Shown: positions 1 to 9,891, counted from the first letter of the stretch. The stretch: 64,000 nucleotides of DNA from Sediminispirochaeta smaragdinae DSM 11293 (GCF_000143985.1 NC_014364.1:3472001-3536000); one strand, 5' to 3'. Notes: a model not told the origin generated them from the letters alone. Program-made: numbers and translations.

Positions 1-1533
1 GGCATCCATGATGGTCCAGAACGCCTTTCTGAAACCCGCTTTGGCCGAAGCCTCCGGCGTCTTTCCAAGACGATACTCTTCTTTGATACGCTCAAAGATA
101 ATAACATTGGCGTCGACCGCCATACCAACCGTCAGAATCAAACCGGCGATACTGGTAAGGGTAAGGGTAAGGTTAAAGGCCGAAAGGATCGACACCATGA
201 TGACCAGGTTCAAAATCAAGGCAATATCGGAAACAATCCCGGCAACCTGATAATACAGAAGCATGAAAATAATGACCAGGATAAAACTCAAGGTAATGGC
301 CTTCAAACCTTGACGAACCGAGTCCTCACCAAGACTTGCGCCGACGGCCTGCTGGTTGTTGATTTTCAAATCAACCGGCATTGCCGCTGTTCTCAGAACC
401 AGGGCGAGATCGTTTGCCTCTTTTCGGTCAAAGCCGCTCATCTGGACACGCTCACGAATCGGCTCGTTGATTACCGCCATCGATTTGACCTTGTCATCCA
501 TTAAAATGGCAAGCGTCCCTTTCTGGTTTGTGCTTGTCAACTGAAAGAAGATCTCGCCACCCTCCTGATCAAGGGTAAAATTGATGACAGGCTTGCCTGT
601 AACAGGATGATTTCCAACGGTCGCATTCTGGATGTGACTCCCGTCAAGGCCGACTTCTTCGCGAACAACAACCCAGCGCCTTAGCTGATCGATACCGTAA
701 CTATCTTTTTCATAGAATCCGCGAACAATATAGCCGGCCGGAACAAAATCGGGAGTAATGACATGCCCCTGATCATCGTAGGCCTTTGTGGGATTCTGCT
801 GAAAGTACTGCACGACCTTCTGGCTCAGTTCCTGATCGACAATATGGAAACTTAAGGAGCCCTTACCCATGAGGAACGAGTTTACTCGCTCGGGATCGGC
901 CGCACCGGGAATATCTATATTGATCTGGTTCGTTCCCTGCTGACGAATCTGAGGCTCGGTCACACCAAATTTGTCGATTCGGTTGTTGAGGATCTCCATG
1001 GCCCGCTGTACAGCCTGGTTTTGATCATCCACCGTTGGGGGATGTCCGAGACGCTTCTCAAGGCTGTCGAGATCGGCTTCGAGCAGGATACTCATACCGC
1101 CGGAAAGGTCGAGGCCGAGTTGCAAGACCGACCCGCCCTCATCTTTCAGATCAAACAACTTGGTCCGATAGTATCCTTCGATTGCTGAGAAAGCCGCCTC
1201 TTCGGTATTAAACCCCTTCAAAAGGGTTGAGACTGTCCATTTAGACGGAAGGTCCCTGCCGTCGAGCTTGTAGTGCTCCTTAGCAATCGGTATCAGATAA
1301 GCATATTTTTCGGGAACAGCGTCCGAACCGGACGCCGCGACCAGGGATTTCAATTCTCCAACAGCTTTTGCCGCCTGGCCTCTGGCATAAGCCTGAATCT
1401 GCTGCTTGCTTCCGGCTGCGAGTTCTTTCTGCGCCTGCGGAACCATAAAGTACCACTCGAACGTGGGGTACAGAAAGACCCCGCATACGACAAGTACCAG
1501 CAGCACAATGAATAAACGTGAACGTTTGCTCAT
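1..1533 (-). CDS. secD: Protein translocase subunit SecD (3' end cut by window edge)
   Basis: SecD forms the SecDF-YajC membrane complex that uses the proton motive force to help pull proteins across the inner membrane after SecA. The reading frame opens with MSKRSRLFIVLLVLVV, one N-terminal membrane helix, and runs open through 511 codons to the window edge. The visible C-terminal stretch includes AKAGFRKAFWTIMDA, typical of the SecD membrane domain just after the periplasmic region. LDLSGGMSILLEAD near residue 140 matches the family's conserved LDLxGG motif. It lies 45 bp downstream of yajC on the same strand, the usual yajC-secD(-secF) order, so secF probably follows outside the window. 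Spirochaetal SecD proteins have an extended region between the first helix and the LDLxGG motif, as here. The identification is firm; the end of the gene is not visible. Confidence 0.95.
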   Translation of the reverse strand, partial: MSKRSRLFIVLLVLVVCGVFLYPTFEWYFMVPQAQKELAAGSKQQIQAYARGQAAKAVGELKSLVAASGSDAVPEKYAYLIPIAKEHYKLDGRDLPSKWTVSTLLKGFNTEEAAFSAIEGYYRTKLFDLKDEGGSVLQLGLDLSGGMSILLEADLDSLEKRLGHPPTVDDQNQAVQRAMEILNNRIDKFGVTEPQIRQQGTNQINIDIPGAADPERVNSFLMGKGSLSFHIVDQELSQKVVQYFQQNPTKAYDDQGHVITPDFVPAGYIVRGFYEKDSYGIDQLRRWVVVREEVGLDGSHIQNATVGNHPVTGKPVINFTLDQEGGEIFFQLTSTNQKGTLAILMDDKVKSMAVINEPIRERVQMSGFDRKEANDLALVLRTAAMPVDLKINNQQAVGASLGEDSVRQGLKAITLSFILVIIFMLLYYQVAGIVSDIALILNLVIMVSILSAFNLTLTLTSIAGLILTVGMAVDANVIIFERIKEEYRLGKTPEASAKAGFRKAFWTIMDA

Positions 1534-1578
1534 ACGTTAAACTCCGGTAGGGATTTGTCTTTTTGACAGGGAAAGGTC

Positions 1579-1947
1579 TTAGGCGTCCTTCTTGGATGAA
1601 GAGGCCTCTTCCTTACCCTGTTCAACTACTGTAGATATCGCACTCTTGGTAAACTCGAGCTTGGTATTATCGTCCACCTTCAAAACAACGGTCTGATCCT
1701 TGACGGAAACAACAGTTCCGCGAATTCCGCCGATACTGACCACCCGGTCTCCCTTCTTTAAGGCCTCAAGCATCCGTTTTGCATCTTTCTGCTTCTTATT
1801 CTGAGGACGAATGATCAAAAAGTAGAAAATCAGAATAACGAGCCCAAAAGTGACGAATGTCGTCATCATCTGTCCGGAACCACCGCTGGCTGCGGCACCC
1901 TCCGGAGCTCCCATCAATATGGGTAAATTAGCTAACATCTCCATCAT
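1579..1947 (-). CDS. yajC: Preprotein translocase subunit YajC
   Basis: YajC is a small single-pass inner-membrane subunit of the SecDF-YajC complex. The 122-residue product has an Ala/Gly-rich start, one hydrophobic helix (about residues 29-46, FVTFGLVILIFYFLII), then the diagnostic RPQNKKQKDAKRM segment and a small soluble domain with GDRVVSIGGIRGTVVSV, all standard for the family. The C-terminus is charged (EEASSSKKDA). Two adjacent ATG codons (1947 and 1944) are possible starts; AGGTG upstream suits either. It is 45 bp upstream of secD and 79 bp downstream of a small unknown gene, and all three are probably co-transcribed. Confidence 0.95.
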   Translation of the reverse strand: MMEMLANLPILMGAPEGAAASGGSGQMMTTFVTFGLVILIFYFLIIRPQNKKQKDAKRMLEALKKGDRVVSIGGIRGTVVSVKDQTVVLKVDDNTKLEFTKSAISTVVEQGKEEASSSKKDA

Positions 1948-2026
1948 AGAAAACGCACCTTTTCATGTTGATTTCGAAAAAACGTACCACGGATACTCAG
2001 CTGAGTCAAGAATGGCCTACGAGAAC

Positions 2027-2320
2027 TCATATTCTTGAGACCTTCGTAACCCCTTCCGGAACCGAAAAGACTCCGAGCAAGCGCTTCATATCATCGATAC
2101 CCTCAAGATGAGCCCCGCTGACACGGTTATAAGCATCCACGACCAGTTTCATCGAATCCCGGTCATCGTCATACAGAGCCATGCGAAAAGCCGCACGGAA
2201 CAACCCCTGTTCGCTAAGCTGGGCCGCGGAAAGCTTCGAATAGTGTCTGGCGGTCCTGGAATCGATTAAAGCGGTATCGCCCTGATATCCGATGGAAAAC
2301 ACAAAATCATCTCTTTTCAT
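2027..2320 (-). CDS. Small conserved-looking protein of unknown function
   Basis: The 97-residue product starts MKRDDFVFSIGYQGDTALID and contains no motif I recognise. It is soluble and mixed alpha/beta in appearance, without membrane segments or cysteines. A recurring feature is the phrase LSEQGLFRAAFRMALYDDD, which resembles a helical core. It sits between the groEL terminator and yajC on the same strand, so it may be the first gene of a yajC-secD transcript. Good codon structure and spacing argue that it is real. Function unknown. Confidence 0.65.
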   Translation of the reverse strand: MKRDDFVFSIGYQGDTALIDSRTARHYSKLSAAQLSEQGLFRAAFRMALYDDDRDSMKLVVDAYNRVSGAHLEGIDDMKRLLGVFSVPEGVTKVSRI

Positions 2321-2340
2321 TGTTCTCTGTTCCCTCTATT

Positions 2341-2380
2341 AAACACAAAAGGCCCCCGCGCACCTTGGCACAGGGGCCCT
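2341..2380 (-). terminator. Rho-independent terminator after groEL
   Basis: GGCCCC at 2351-2356 pairs with GGGGCC at 2373-2378. Read on the minus strand the stem is followed by TTTTGTGTTT. It lies about 60 bp after the groEL stop, between groEL and the next minus-strand gene, and fits an intrinsic terminator for groEL. Confidence 0.8.
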
Positions 2381-2436
2381 ACATGGTCAAGACAGAAAAC
2401 CGTGAAACGGTATGCTGCCATCGCCTAAAAGCGATG

Positions 2437-4116
<1,680 letters not shown>

Positions 4117-4171
4117 CTATTAGTGTTATTAATGTGTTTAATAATGAAGAGCTAATGCTATTTCTGAAGCT

Positions 4172-4200
4172 AAGATACAAATATTTCGGGCAAACGCCAA
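4172..4200 (-). promoter_or_regulatory. Candidate sigma-70-like promoter of groEL
   Basis: On the minus strand TTGGCG (4195-4200) and TATCTT (4172-4177) are separated by 17 bp and would start transcription about 65 nt before the groEL start. The match to consensus is moderate. The sequence just downstream contains two TTAGCT direct repeats, but not the TTAGCACTC-N9-GAGTGCTAA pattern of HrcA control. Confidence 0.4.
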
Positions 4201-4234
4201 GAAGAAATTTGCATTTTTTCAGCTTTCTGCTCTT

Positions 4235-4819
4235 TTACTCGTCTTCTCCAATCGTACCTTTTAAGCCGATCTCTTCTGCGACCGTCCGCATTCCCTCGAT
4301 GGTATCGGTAATAAGATCACTCACCTCAACACCGAGCATGGCAGCCCCCTTCTCGATAATCGAACGGTCGACACCGGCGGCAAAGCCCGCCGACTTCCAC
4401 TTTTTCTTTACCGATTTCGCCTTCATATCCAAAACGCTTCGGGAGGGACGAACCAAGGCAGTGGCAGTCACTAAACCCGTCAATTCATCAACGGCAAAGA
4501 GACTCTTTTCCATTACGCTTTGCGGCTCCACATCCACGCAAATTCCCCAGCCGTGACTCTGGACCGCACGAATATACTCCTCGGGCCAGTTGTCGGCCTC
4601 CATCAGCTCCCTCACCTTGACGCAATGCTCTTCAGGATACTTCTCATAATCGACATCGTGAATCAAACCGACGATGCCCCACTTCTCTTCATCCTCTTCC
4701 GCCTTTCGGGCAAGGTGTCGCATCACCGCTTCGACGGACAATGCGTGTTTGATCAGCGCCTCGGATTCCGTCCACTTTGTCAATAGAGCCCATGCATCTT
4801 CCCGCGTCGGCTTTTCCAT
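4235..4819 (-). CDS. HD-domain phosphohydrolase-like protein
   Basis: A 194-residue soluble protein of the HD superfamily of metal-dependent phosphohydrolases. HALSVEAVMRHLA (about residues 25-37) supplies the first conserved histidine. VGLIHDVDYEKYPEEHC (about 50-66) carries the HD metal-binding pair, and VQSHGWG (about 86-92) the third histidine region. FAVDELTGLVTATALVRPS supplies the C-terminal aspartate region. This HD-x-D pattern resembles the small stand-alone hydrolases often annotated as HDIG proteins; the substrate is unknown. GAGGAG lies before the ATG. It sits between birA and groEL on the same strand, but nothing links the three functions. Confidence 0.8.
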   Translation of the reverse strand: MEKPTREDAWALLTKWTESEALIKHALSVEAVMRHLARKAEEDEEKWGIVGLIHDVDYEKYPEEHCVKVRELMEADNWPEEYIRAVQSHGWGICVDVEPQSVMEKSLFAVDELTGLVTATALVRPSRSVLDMKAKSVKKKWKSAGFAAGVDRSIIEKGAAMLGVEVSDLITDTIEGMRTVAEEIGLKGTIGEDE

Positions 4820-4872
4820 GATTCTGCTCCTCCTCTATCGTTTATCGTTTCTATCTTTTTTGTATCTATTCT

Positions 4873-4969
4873 GGGCGCCACCCAGCCGCTACGCGGCCGG
4901 GTCGGGCCTCTACGGGGTACGCTCATCGCTTCCGTCCTTCGCTATCGCTCAGGACCGCCTTCGGCGCCC
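4873..4969. repeat. 97-bp palindromic GC-rich dispersed-repeat-like element
   Basis: The unit is bounded by GGGCGCC (4873-4879) and GGCGCCC (4963-4969), which are inverted copies. Inside are two further hairpins: CCCAGCCGC/GCGGCCGGG, and GTCCT/AGGAC around 4934-4953. It is far more GC-rich than the AT-rich DNA to its right (4820-4872) and overlaps the last codons of the biotin ligase, including its TAG stop. Only one copy is in this window, so calling it a dispersed repeat is inference from its structure. Confidence 0.6.
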
Positions 4970-5742
4970 TCCGAGTCCCTGGCGCGGGGAAAGAGTATCT
5001 CAGCACTGAAAAACGCATCAGGCTCGCCGGATCCGGTGTCGAGCAAAAGCTCTCCGTCCCGTCCGATTCCAACAAGACGGCCGCTCACCCTCCTGTCGAC
5101 GTTGGGATCACCGTCGAGTAAGGTAATCTCTTCACCCCGAAGATAGAGCATGTCGCTGCAGCGTCGGTGCCAAAGCGGATCTGAAAGCGCCGCATCAAGG
5201 GCAGCAAGGAGATCAGGCAGAAGGCTGAGGGGCTCGAACAGCATCCCCGATGCCAGCAAGAGGCTGGTAGCCCCGAAAGCGGAGGTATTGCCTTCCCGAC
5301 TCTCAAGCGGAAGGGATTTCTGGGCAACATTCAAGCCGATACCCACGGCGGCAACAGCACCATAGCTCTCACAAAGGATACCACTTACCTTTTTGCCGTC
5401 AAGCAAAAGGTCATTCGGCCACTTTAAAAGAGGGTGTAACGTCGTTTTCTGCTCTATAAGGGTCGCAAGAGCAAGGGCCGCAATCATGGGCAAGGGCGCC
5501 CCTCGCCCCACGACACGATCCTTCGGAAGAGCGACGGTGAACATCAGACTTTCCCCCGGAGCCGACTCCCAGCGCCTCCCGGAGATCCGACAGCGGCCGG
5601 ATTGCTGAAACCCCGCGACCACCACAAAGCCGGGCTTCTGTCCCTCGGAGACCATGACTCTGGCCCGATGCATGGTGGAATCGACCACAGGCTCGTAGTA
5701 GACGGCACCCCCAAAAGGGTTTGAACAACCCAAAACATCCAT
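4942..5742 (-). CDS. birA: Biotin--[acetyl-CoA-carboxylase] ligase
   Basis: This enzyme activates biotin with ATP and attaches it to the biotin carboxyl carrier protein and similar subunits. The 266-residue product has the catalytic domain: VVDSTMHRARV (about residues 19-29), QQSGRCRISGRRWES (about 47-61, in place of the usual QxxGRGRxGR.W), KWPNDLLLDGKKVSGILCE (about 103-121) with the catalytic lysine, and a C-terminal SH3-like part (GRLVGIGRDGELLLD). There is no N-terminal helix-turn-helix, so it is a group I ligase and not a repressor. The last dozen or so residues (about DSEGAEGGPER) are encoded by a palindromic repeat that also supplies the stop codon, so the native C-terminus was probably altered. 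The Shine-Dalgarno sequence is weak. Confidence 0.9.
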   Translation of the reverse strand: MDVLGCSNPFGGAVYYEPVVDSTMHRARVMVSEGQKPGFVVVAGFQQSGRCRISGRRWESAPGESLMFTVALPKDRVVGRGAPLPMIAALALATLIEQKTTLHPLLKWPNDLLLDGKKVSGILCESYGAVAAVGIGLNVAQKSLPLESREGNTSAFGATSLLLASGMLFEPLSLLPDLLAALDAALSDPLWHRRCSDMLYLRGEEITLLDGDPNVDRRVSGRLVGIGRDGELLLDTGSGEPDAFFSAEILFPRARDSEGAEGGPER

Positions 5743-5864
5743 TTCTAAACTCTACCCGAGGCGGGCTCTTTTGACAATCACGTATAATCATGTGAAAAAG
5801 CACTTTTTTTAAAAAAACCACTTGCAAAAAAAGGCAATTCATCATAATTTTTATACAAATTTTC

Positions 5865-5878
5865 GGTATAAATATTCA
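5865..5878 (+). promoter_or_regulatory. Possible ARG box before argR
   Basis: GGTATAAATATTCA lies 18 bp before the argR start. It matches the ArgR operator half-site pattern TGAAT-WWWW-ATTCA with a perfect right half and 3 of 5 in the left half. Self-regulation of argR is common, so the position is sensible. Only one box is clear. Confidence 0.35.
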
Positions 5879-5896
5879 TTTTTACAGGAAGAAACA

Positions 5897-6367
5897 ATGA
5901 AGGAACGTAGCCAACGCCTTCGTAAAATACGGGAACTGATTCGGGAAAATAGGATAGAAAGCCAGGAAGCGCTTTTGGAGCGGCTTCATGATGAAAACTA
6001 CAAGGTTACCCAGGCGACCCTGAGTCGCGACCTTAAATTTCTCAAGGTGGGTAAGATTTCCGACGGCTGGTCGGGCTACTACTATGCCCTTCCGGAGGAT
6101 GAAAACTCAAATGAATCGGAAAAGGGACTTGTCCAGGACATGCACCGGGGGGTGGTCTCCATGGAGTTCTCCGGAAACCTGGGGGTTATCAAAACCCGTC
6201 AGGGCCATGCGGACAGTGTCGCCTTTGCCCTGGACAAGCTCAACCTTCCGGAGGTCCTGGGAAGTGTCGCGGGAGACGATACCATCTTTGTCGTGCTCCG
6301 GGAAGGTGTGACGAAGGAAGACCTTCTTCAGACCTTCCGGGAACGCATTCCCGAAATAGGAACCTAA
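5897..6367 (+). CDS. argR: Arginine repressor ArgR
   Basis: ArgR is a hexameric, arginine-sensing DNA-binding protein that controls arginine genes. The 156-residue product has an N-terminal winged helix (LRKIRELIRENRIESQEALL and VTQATLSRDLKFLKVGK, about residues 6-53). Its C-terminal oligomerisation and arginine-binding domain ends with the family signature region VAGDDTIFVVLRE (about 127-139). The ATG at 5897 is chosen over an upstream in-frame ATG at 5822 because AGGAAG lies just before it and the N-terminus then matches the family. It is followed directly by a possible leader peptide and argG, so the pair is likely linked in regulation. Confidence 0.95.
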   Translation: MKERSQRLRKIRELIRENRIESQEALLERLHDENYKVTQATLSRDLKFLKVGKISDGWSGYYYALPEDENSNESEKGLVQDMHRGVVSMEFSGNLGVIKTRQGHADSVAFALDKLNLPEVLGSVAGDDTIFVVLREGVTKEDLLQTFRERIPEIGT

Positions 6368-6369
6368 CG

Positions 6370-6435
6370 ATGCATAATCACGCAACATTTCTGATCGAAA
6401 TCCAGATGAAGGGGCGCTTCCTCCGTCGAGGCTAA
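6370..6435 (+). CDS. Possible Arg-rich leader peptide between argR and argG
   Basis: A 21-codon frame begins 2 bp after the argR stop, with AGGA about 8 nt upstream, inside argR. It carries arginines at positions 16, 19 and 20 (KGRFLRRG, then TAA). The DNA over its end can fold, with GGGG..TTCC pairing to GGAA.CCCC just past the stop. This would suit translation-coupled control of argG, but codon evidence on so short a frame is weak and it may be chance. Confidence 0.25.
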   Translation: MHNHATFLIEIQMKGRFLRRG

Positions 6436-6486
6436 GCTTCGGAATCCCCGCAGAAACATACTACTACACAAAACAAGGAGAACCTA

Positions 6487-7758
6487 ATGAGTTCGGAAAT
6501 TAAAAAGATTGCGCTCGCTTATTCGGGCGGGCTGGACACCAGCATCATTATTCCATGGTTGAAAGAACACTATCCAGGCAGCGAAATTGTCGGTGTCTGT
6601 GTCAATGTCGGACAGGACGAAGAGTGGGACAACATGGAACAAAAGGCCCTTGATTCCGGGGCAAGTAAGCTCTACATTAGAGACGTTCGGGATGAGTTCT
6701 GTGATGATTATCTCTACCCCCTCATCAGATCAGGCGGTATCTACGAAGGAAAGTATTACCTGGGGACAGCCATTGCACGCCCCCTGCAGGCAAAGCACAT
6801 CGCAGAAATTGCTCTGGCCGAAGGAGCCCAGGCTGTTGCCCACGGCTGTACCGGAAAGGGAAACGACCAGGTTCGCTTCGAACTGAGCTTCAAGGCCCTT
6901 GCTCCCCAGCTGAAGGTCATTGCCCCCTGGAGGGTCTGGGATATCACCAGCCGTGAGGAGGCCATCGACTATGCCGCCGCTCACAACGTTCCCCTCGGAA
7001 ACATCAGCAAGAAAAATATCTACAGCCGCGACTGGAATATCTGGCACATGAGCCACGAGGGCGGCGATCTTGAAGATCCCTACAACAGGCCGCAGGAGCC
7101 CATGTTCCAGCTTACCAAAAGCCCTCAGAACGCACCGGACAAGGAGACCGAAATCATCCTCCAGTTCGATAAGAGCAAGCCTGTTGCCCTGAACGGCAAA
7201 AAGATGAGTTTTCTGGAGATTCTTGAAGAGCTTAACAGGCTTGGCGCCGAAAACGGCATCGGCCGGTCGGATGTGGTGGAGACGAGGCTGGTTGGAATGA
7301 AGAGCCGGGGAGTCTACGAAACCCCGGGAGGAACGATCCTTTTTGCGGCCCTGAAAGAGCTCGAGATGATCACCATTGATCCCGATGTCCTCTCGATGAA
7401 GCAGCAGATGGCCCTGAAGTATTCCGAGGTGGTTTACAGTGGAAAGTGGTTCACTTCCATTAGAAAATCTCTCGATGCCTTCATGGCCGAGGCATGCAAG
7501 TATGTAAGCGGTGAGGTACGGCTTGTACTTTATAAGGGGAACATCATCGTCGGAGGCAGACGTTCACCCTATTCGCTTTACATGGCGGATCTCGCCTCTT
7601 TCGGTGCGACAAGCTATAATCACGCCGATGCGACCGGATTCATCAACCTCTACGGCCTCTCTACGGGCGTGGCGGCGATGGTTCACAAAAAGATGGACGC
7701 GGAAACAGGGCAGGCTCCCGCCATGCTCGGAACCGCTGCAACCTTTCACGATAAATAG
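6487..7758 (+). CDS. argG: Argininosuccinate synthase
   Basis: Joins citrulline and aspartate with ATP to give argininosuccinate, the penultimate step of arginine synthesis. The 423-residue product opens with KIALAYSGGLDTSIIIPWL, the PP-loop ATP-pyrophosphatase motif (SGGLDTS, about residues 14-20). It contains AVAHGCTGKGNDQVRFEL (about 116-133), the second signature, and NIWHMSHEGGDLEDP further on. Length and motif order are normal for the longer bacterial form. AAGGAG lies 7 nt before the ATG. It follows argR, and a strong terminator follows. Confidence 0.97.
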   Translation: MSSEIKKIALAYSGGLDTSIIIPWLKEHYPGSEIVGVCVNVGQDEEWDNMEQKALDSGASKLYIRDVRDEFCDDYLYPLIRSGGIYEGKYYLGTAIARPLQAKHIAEIALAEGAQAVAHGCTGKGNDQVRFELSFKALAPQLKVIAPWRVWDITSREEAIDYAAAHNVPLGNISKKNIYSRDWNIWHMSHEGGDLEDPYNRPQEPMFQLTKSPQNAPDKETEIILQFDKSKPVALNGKKMSFLEILEELNRLGAENGIGRSDVVETRLVGMKSRGVYETPGGTILFAALKELEMITIDPDVLSMKQQMALKYSEVVYSGKWFTSIRKSLDAFMAEACKYVSGEVRLVLYKGNIIVGGRRSPYSLYMADLASFGATSYNHADATGFINLYGLSTGVAAMVHKKMDAETGQAPAMLGTAATFHDK

Positions 7759-7793
7759 GCTCTTATCTATCCATGTGGATATGGTGAAATTGC

Positions 7794-7831
7794 GGCCGCC
7801 GATACCTCAACGGATCGGCGGCCTTTTTCTT
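7794..7831 (+). terminator. Rho-independent terminator after argG
   Basis: GGCCGCCGAT (7794-7803) pairs perfectly with ATCGGCGGCC (7814-7823), followed by TTTTTCTT. It lies 35 bp after the argG stop and is a textbook intrinsic terminator. Confidence 0.92.
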
Positions 7832-7878
7832 ACATAGTCGCGCTTGACAATACGCCCGGGAAGCAACATCCTGTTCTC

Positions 7879-9462
7879 ATGGAGAAAAACAACATATCAT
7901 ATATTGACCTCGATCAGGCAAAGGCTTTCAAGGCCCTTGAAACACTTTCGCCTCTTTCACTGGAGAAGCTGCTTACCACTTCCGCAATCGCCGAGAAAAC
8001 AGCGGCCTCGGGGGCTGGCCTCAGCTACAATTATGCAGCCATGCCGGTCGGAGAGAAGCAGCTCGAACTGCTTGAACAACTGACCGAAGAGATGCAGCTT
8101 ATCGGAAAGTTCCGCCTCCTTGCCGCCGGCGGGGTGATGAATACCGGCGAAAAGCGTAAGGTGCTCCATCACCTTTGCAGGAGCGAACTGGTCGGCAAAG
8201 TGCTTGATGAAAAGGGCCAGGATATTGGAGCCTTTTATCGCGAACAGCAGAGACGATTTTCCGACTTTGCCGGTAAGGTGCACGCCGGGGAGATCACCGG
8301 CTCTACGGGAAAGGCTTTTACCACGGTACTCCAGATCGGAATTGGAGGCTCGGACCTCGGTCCGAGGGCCCTCTACCTCGCCCTGGAGGGAGCCGTGGAA
8401 GCCAAAATGAAGGGGCTGTTCATCAGCAATGTCGATCCCGACGACGCTGCGGCCGTGCTTTCGGGGATCGACCCCGAACGTACCCTCTTTATTCTGGTCT
8501 CCAAAAGCGGAACCACCCAGGAGACCCTTACGAACCGGGATCTGGTACTCTCATGGCTGGAATCAAAAGAAATTCCCGGCCTGAAACCTGGAAAGCAGAT
8601 GGTGGCCGTTACCAGTGCAACCAGTCCCCTTGCAGGCTCCGATACGCTTCTGGATAGTTTCTATATCGATGATTTCATCGGAGGACGCTACTCTTCAACC
8701 AGCGCCGTCGGAGGAGTCATCCTTTCCCTCGCCTTTGGTCCCGAAGTCTTCGATCGACTGCTTAAAGGAGCGGCTGAAACCGATGCAATCGCTCTAAACG
8801 CACCATTTCGGGAAAATGCGCCCCTTCTGGACGCAGCAATCGGCCTCTATCTCAGAAACATCCTTCACTATCCAGTTACCGCAGTGCTTCCTTACAGCCA
8901 GGCACTCAGTCGATTTCCGGCCCACCTTCAGCAGTTGGATATGGAAAGTAACGGTAAAAGGGTGAACCGGGACGGGAAGCCACTAGGCTACTCCACCGGA
9001 CCTGTGGTTTTCGGAGAACCGGGAACCAACGGTCAACACAGCTTCTACCAGCTTCTTCATCAGGGAACCGACATTATTCCTCTTCAGTTTGTCGGATTCA
9101 AAAAAAGTCAGCGGGGAGAGGACAGAAACGACGAGGCGGGAATCAACAGTCAAAGGAAATTGAATGCAAACCTCGCCGCACAAATCATCGCCTTCGCAAA
9201 GGGCAAAGAAGACGTGAATCCGAACAAAAGCTTTCCGGGTGGACGCCCCTCAAGCCTGTTGGTCGGCGACCGTTTATCTCCCGAAGTGTTAGGCGCTCTG
9301 TTGGCCCACTTTGAAAACAAGGTCATGTTTCAAGGCTTCCTCTGGAATATCAACTCTTTCGATCAGGAAGGGGTCCAGTTGGGTAAGATTCTCACGAAAA
9401 AGCTCCTTTCGGGAGAAACAGAAGACCAGGAACTCATGGCCTTCGACACACTACTTCGCTAA
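7879..9462 (+). CDS. pgi: Glucose-6-phosphate isomerase
   Basis: Interconverts glucose 6-phosphate and fructose 6-phosphate in glycolysis. The 527-residue product carries VLQIGIGGSDLGPRALYLAL (about residues 150-169), SKSGTTQETLTN (about 213-224), the phosphate-binding SGTTQET region, EPGTNGQHSFYQLLHQGTD (about 378-396) with the catalytic histidine, and a C-terminal NKVMFQGFLWNINSFDQEGVQLGK. It is of the long PGI type. No good Shine-Dalgarno sequence is visible before the ATG. TTGACA at 7844-7849 may be part of a promoter, though a matching -10 box is poor. The gene stands alone after the argG terminator. Confidence 0.96.
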   Translation: MEKNNISYIDLDQAKAFKALETLSPLSLEKLLTTSAIAEKTAASGAGLSYNYAAMPVGEKQLELLEQLTEEMQLIGKFRLLAAGGVMNTGEKRKVLHHLCRSELVGKVLDEKGQDIGAFYREQQRRFSDFAGKVHAGEITGSTGKAFTTVLQIGIGGSDLGPRALYLALEGAVEAKMKGLFISNVDPDDAAAVLSGIDPERTLFILVSKSGTTQETLTNRDLVLSWLESKEIPGLKPGKQMVAVTSATSPLAGSDTLLDSFYIDDFIGGRYSSTSAVGGVILSLAFGPEVFDRLLKGAAETDAIALNAPFRENAPLLDAAIGLYLRNILHYPVTAVLPYSQALSRFPAHLQQLDMESNGKRVNRDGKPLGYSTGPVVFGEPGTNGQHSFYQLLHQGTDIIPLQFVGFKKSQRGEDRNDEAGINSQRKLNANLAAQIIAFAKGKEDVNPNKSFPGGRPSSLLVGDRLSPEVLGALLAHFENKVMFQGFLWNINSFDQEGVQLGKILTKKLLSGETEDQELMAFDTLLR

Positions 9463-9519
9463 GCATAACGAAAACTACGTATGATAGCTCATCCCTTGAT
9501 GAGGTGACGGACAAAAAAA

Positions 9520-9555
9520 CCCCCCAGGGAAAAGGAGGTACAAAACCCTGGGGGG
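9520..9555 (-). terminator. Strong hairpin; intrinsic-terminator form on the minus strand
   Basis: CCCCCCAGGG (9520-9529) pairs perfectly with CCCTGGGGGG (9546-9555). On the minus strand it is followed by TTTTTTTGT; on the plus strand no T-run follows. The loop holds AAAAGGAGGT. No minus-strand gene is seen to its right, so its role is unclear; it may simply form the 3' end structure of the pgi mRNA. Confidence 0.55.
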
Positions 9556-9574
9556 AACATCTAAAAGGAGGTCG

Positions 9575-9676
9575 ATGAAAAAAGATTTCATGCTCTCTGC
9601 AATAAAGCAAACCATTCTGGCTGGAAATGGTTACAAGCTTTATCACAAAAAAGCCTTTCGATCTCCGGTTCTATGA
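9575..9676 (+). CDS. Possible 33-residue small protein
   Basis: A short frame, starting MKKDFMLSAIKQTILAG, follows the sequence AAAAGGAGGTCGATG. The Shine-Dalgarno match is complete, but only 3 nt separate it from the ATG. It is basic with a slightly amphipathic start. The same AAAAGGAGGT decamer occurs in the loop of the hairpin just upstream. There is no homology I recognise. It is the only coding candidate in the 490-bp gap between pgi and the next gene. Confidence 0.25.
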   Translation: MKKDFMLSAIKQTILAGNGYKLYHKKAFRSPVL

Positions 9677-9891
9677 ACCATTGATCACATCAATTTTCTC
9701 CAGTAACGTAATCAAACAAATCGGAATGGTCAAGTCTTTTTCGCACTTTTTTTCACAATTTTAAAGAAAAAAAATGATGGTTTCCTAAATTTCTCAAAAA
9801 TCATACGAATTTGTAGCTAGTGCTCAAAATCCTGAAGAGAGAAGGATACAAGCGTCCTTTCCCATAGGTAATGGACATCTGCCTCTGCCGG

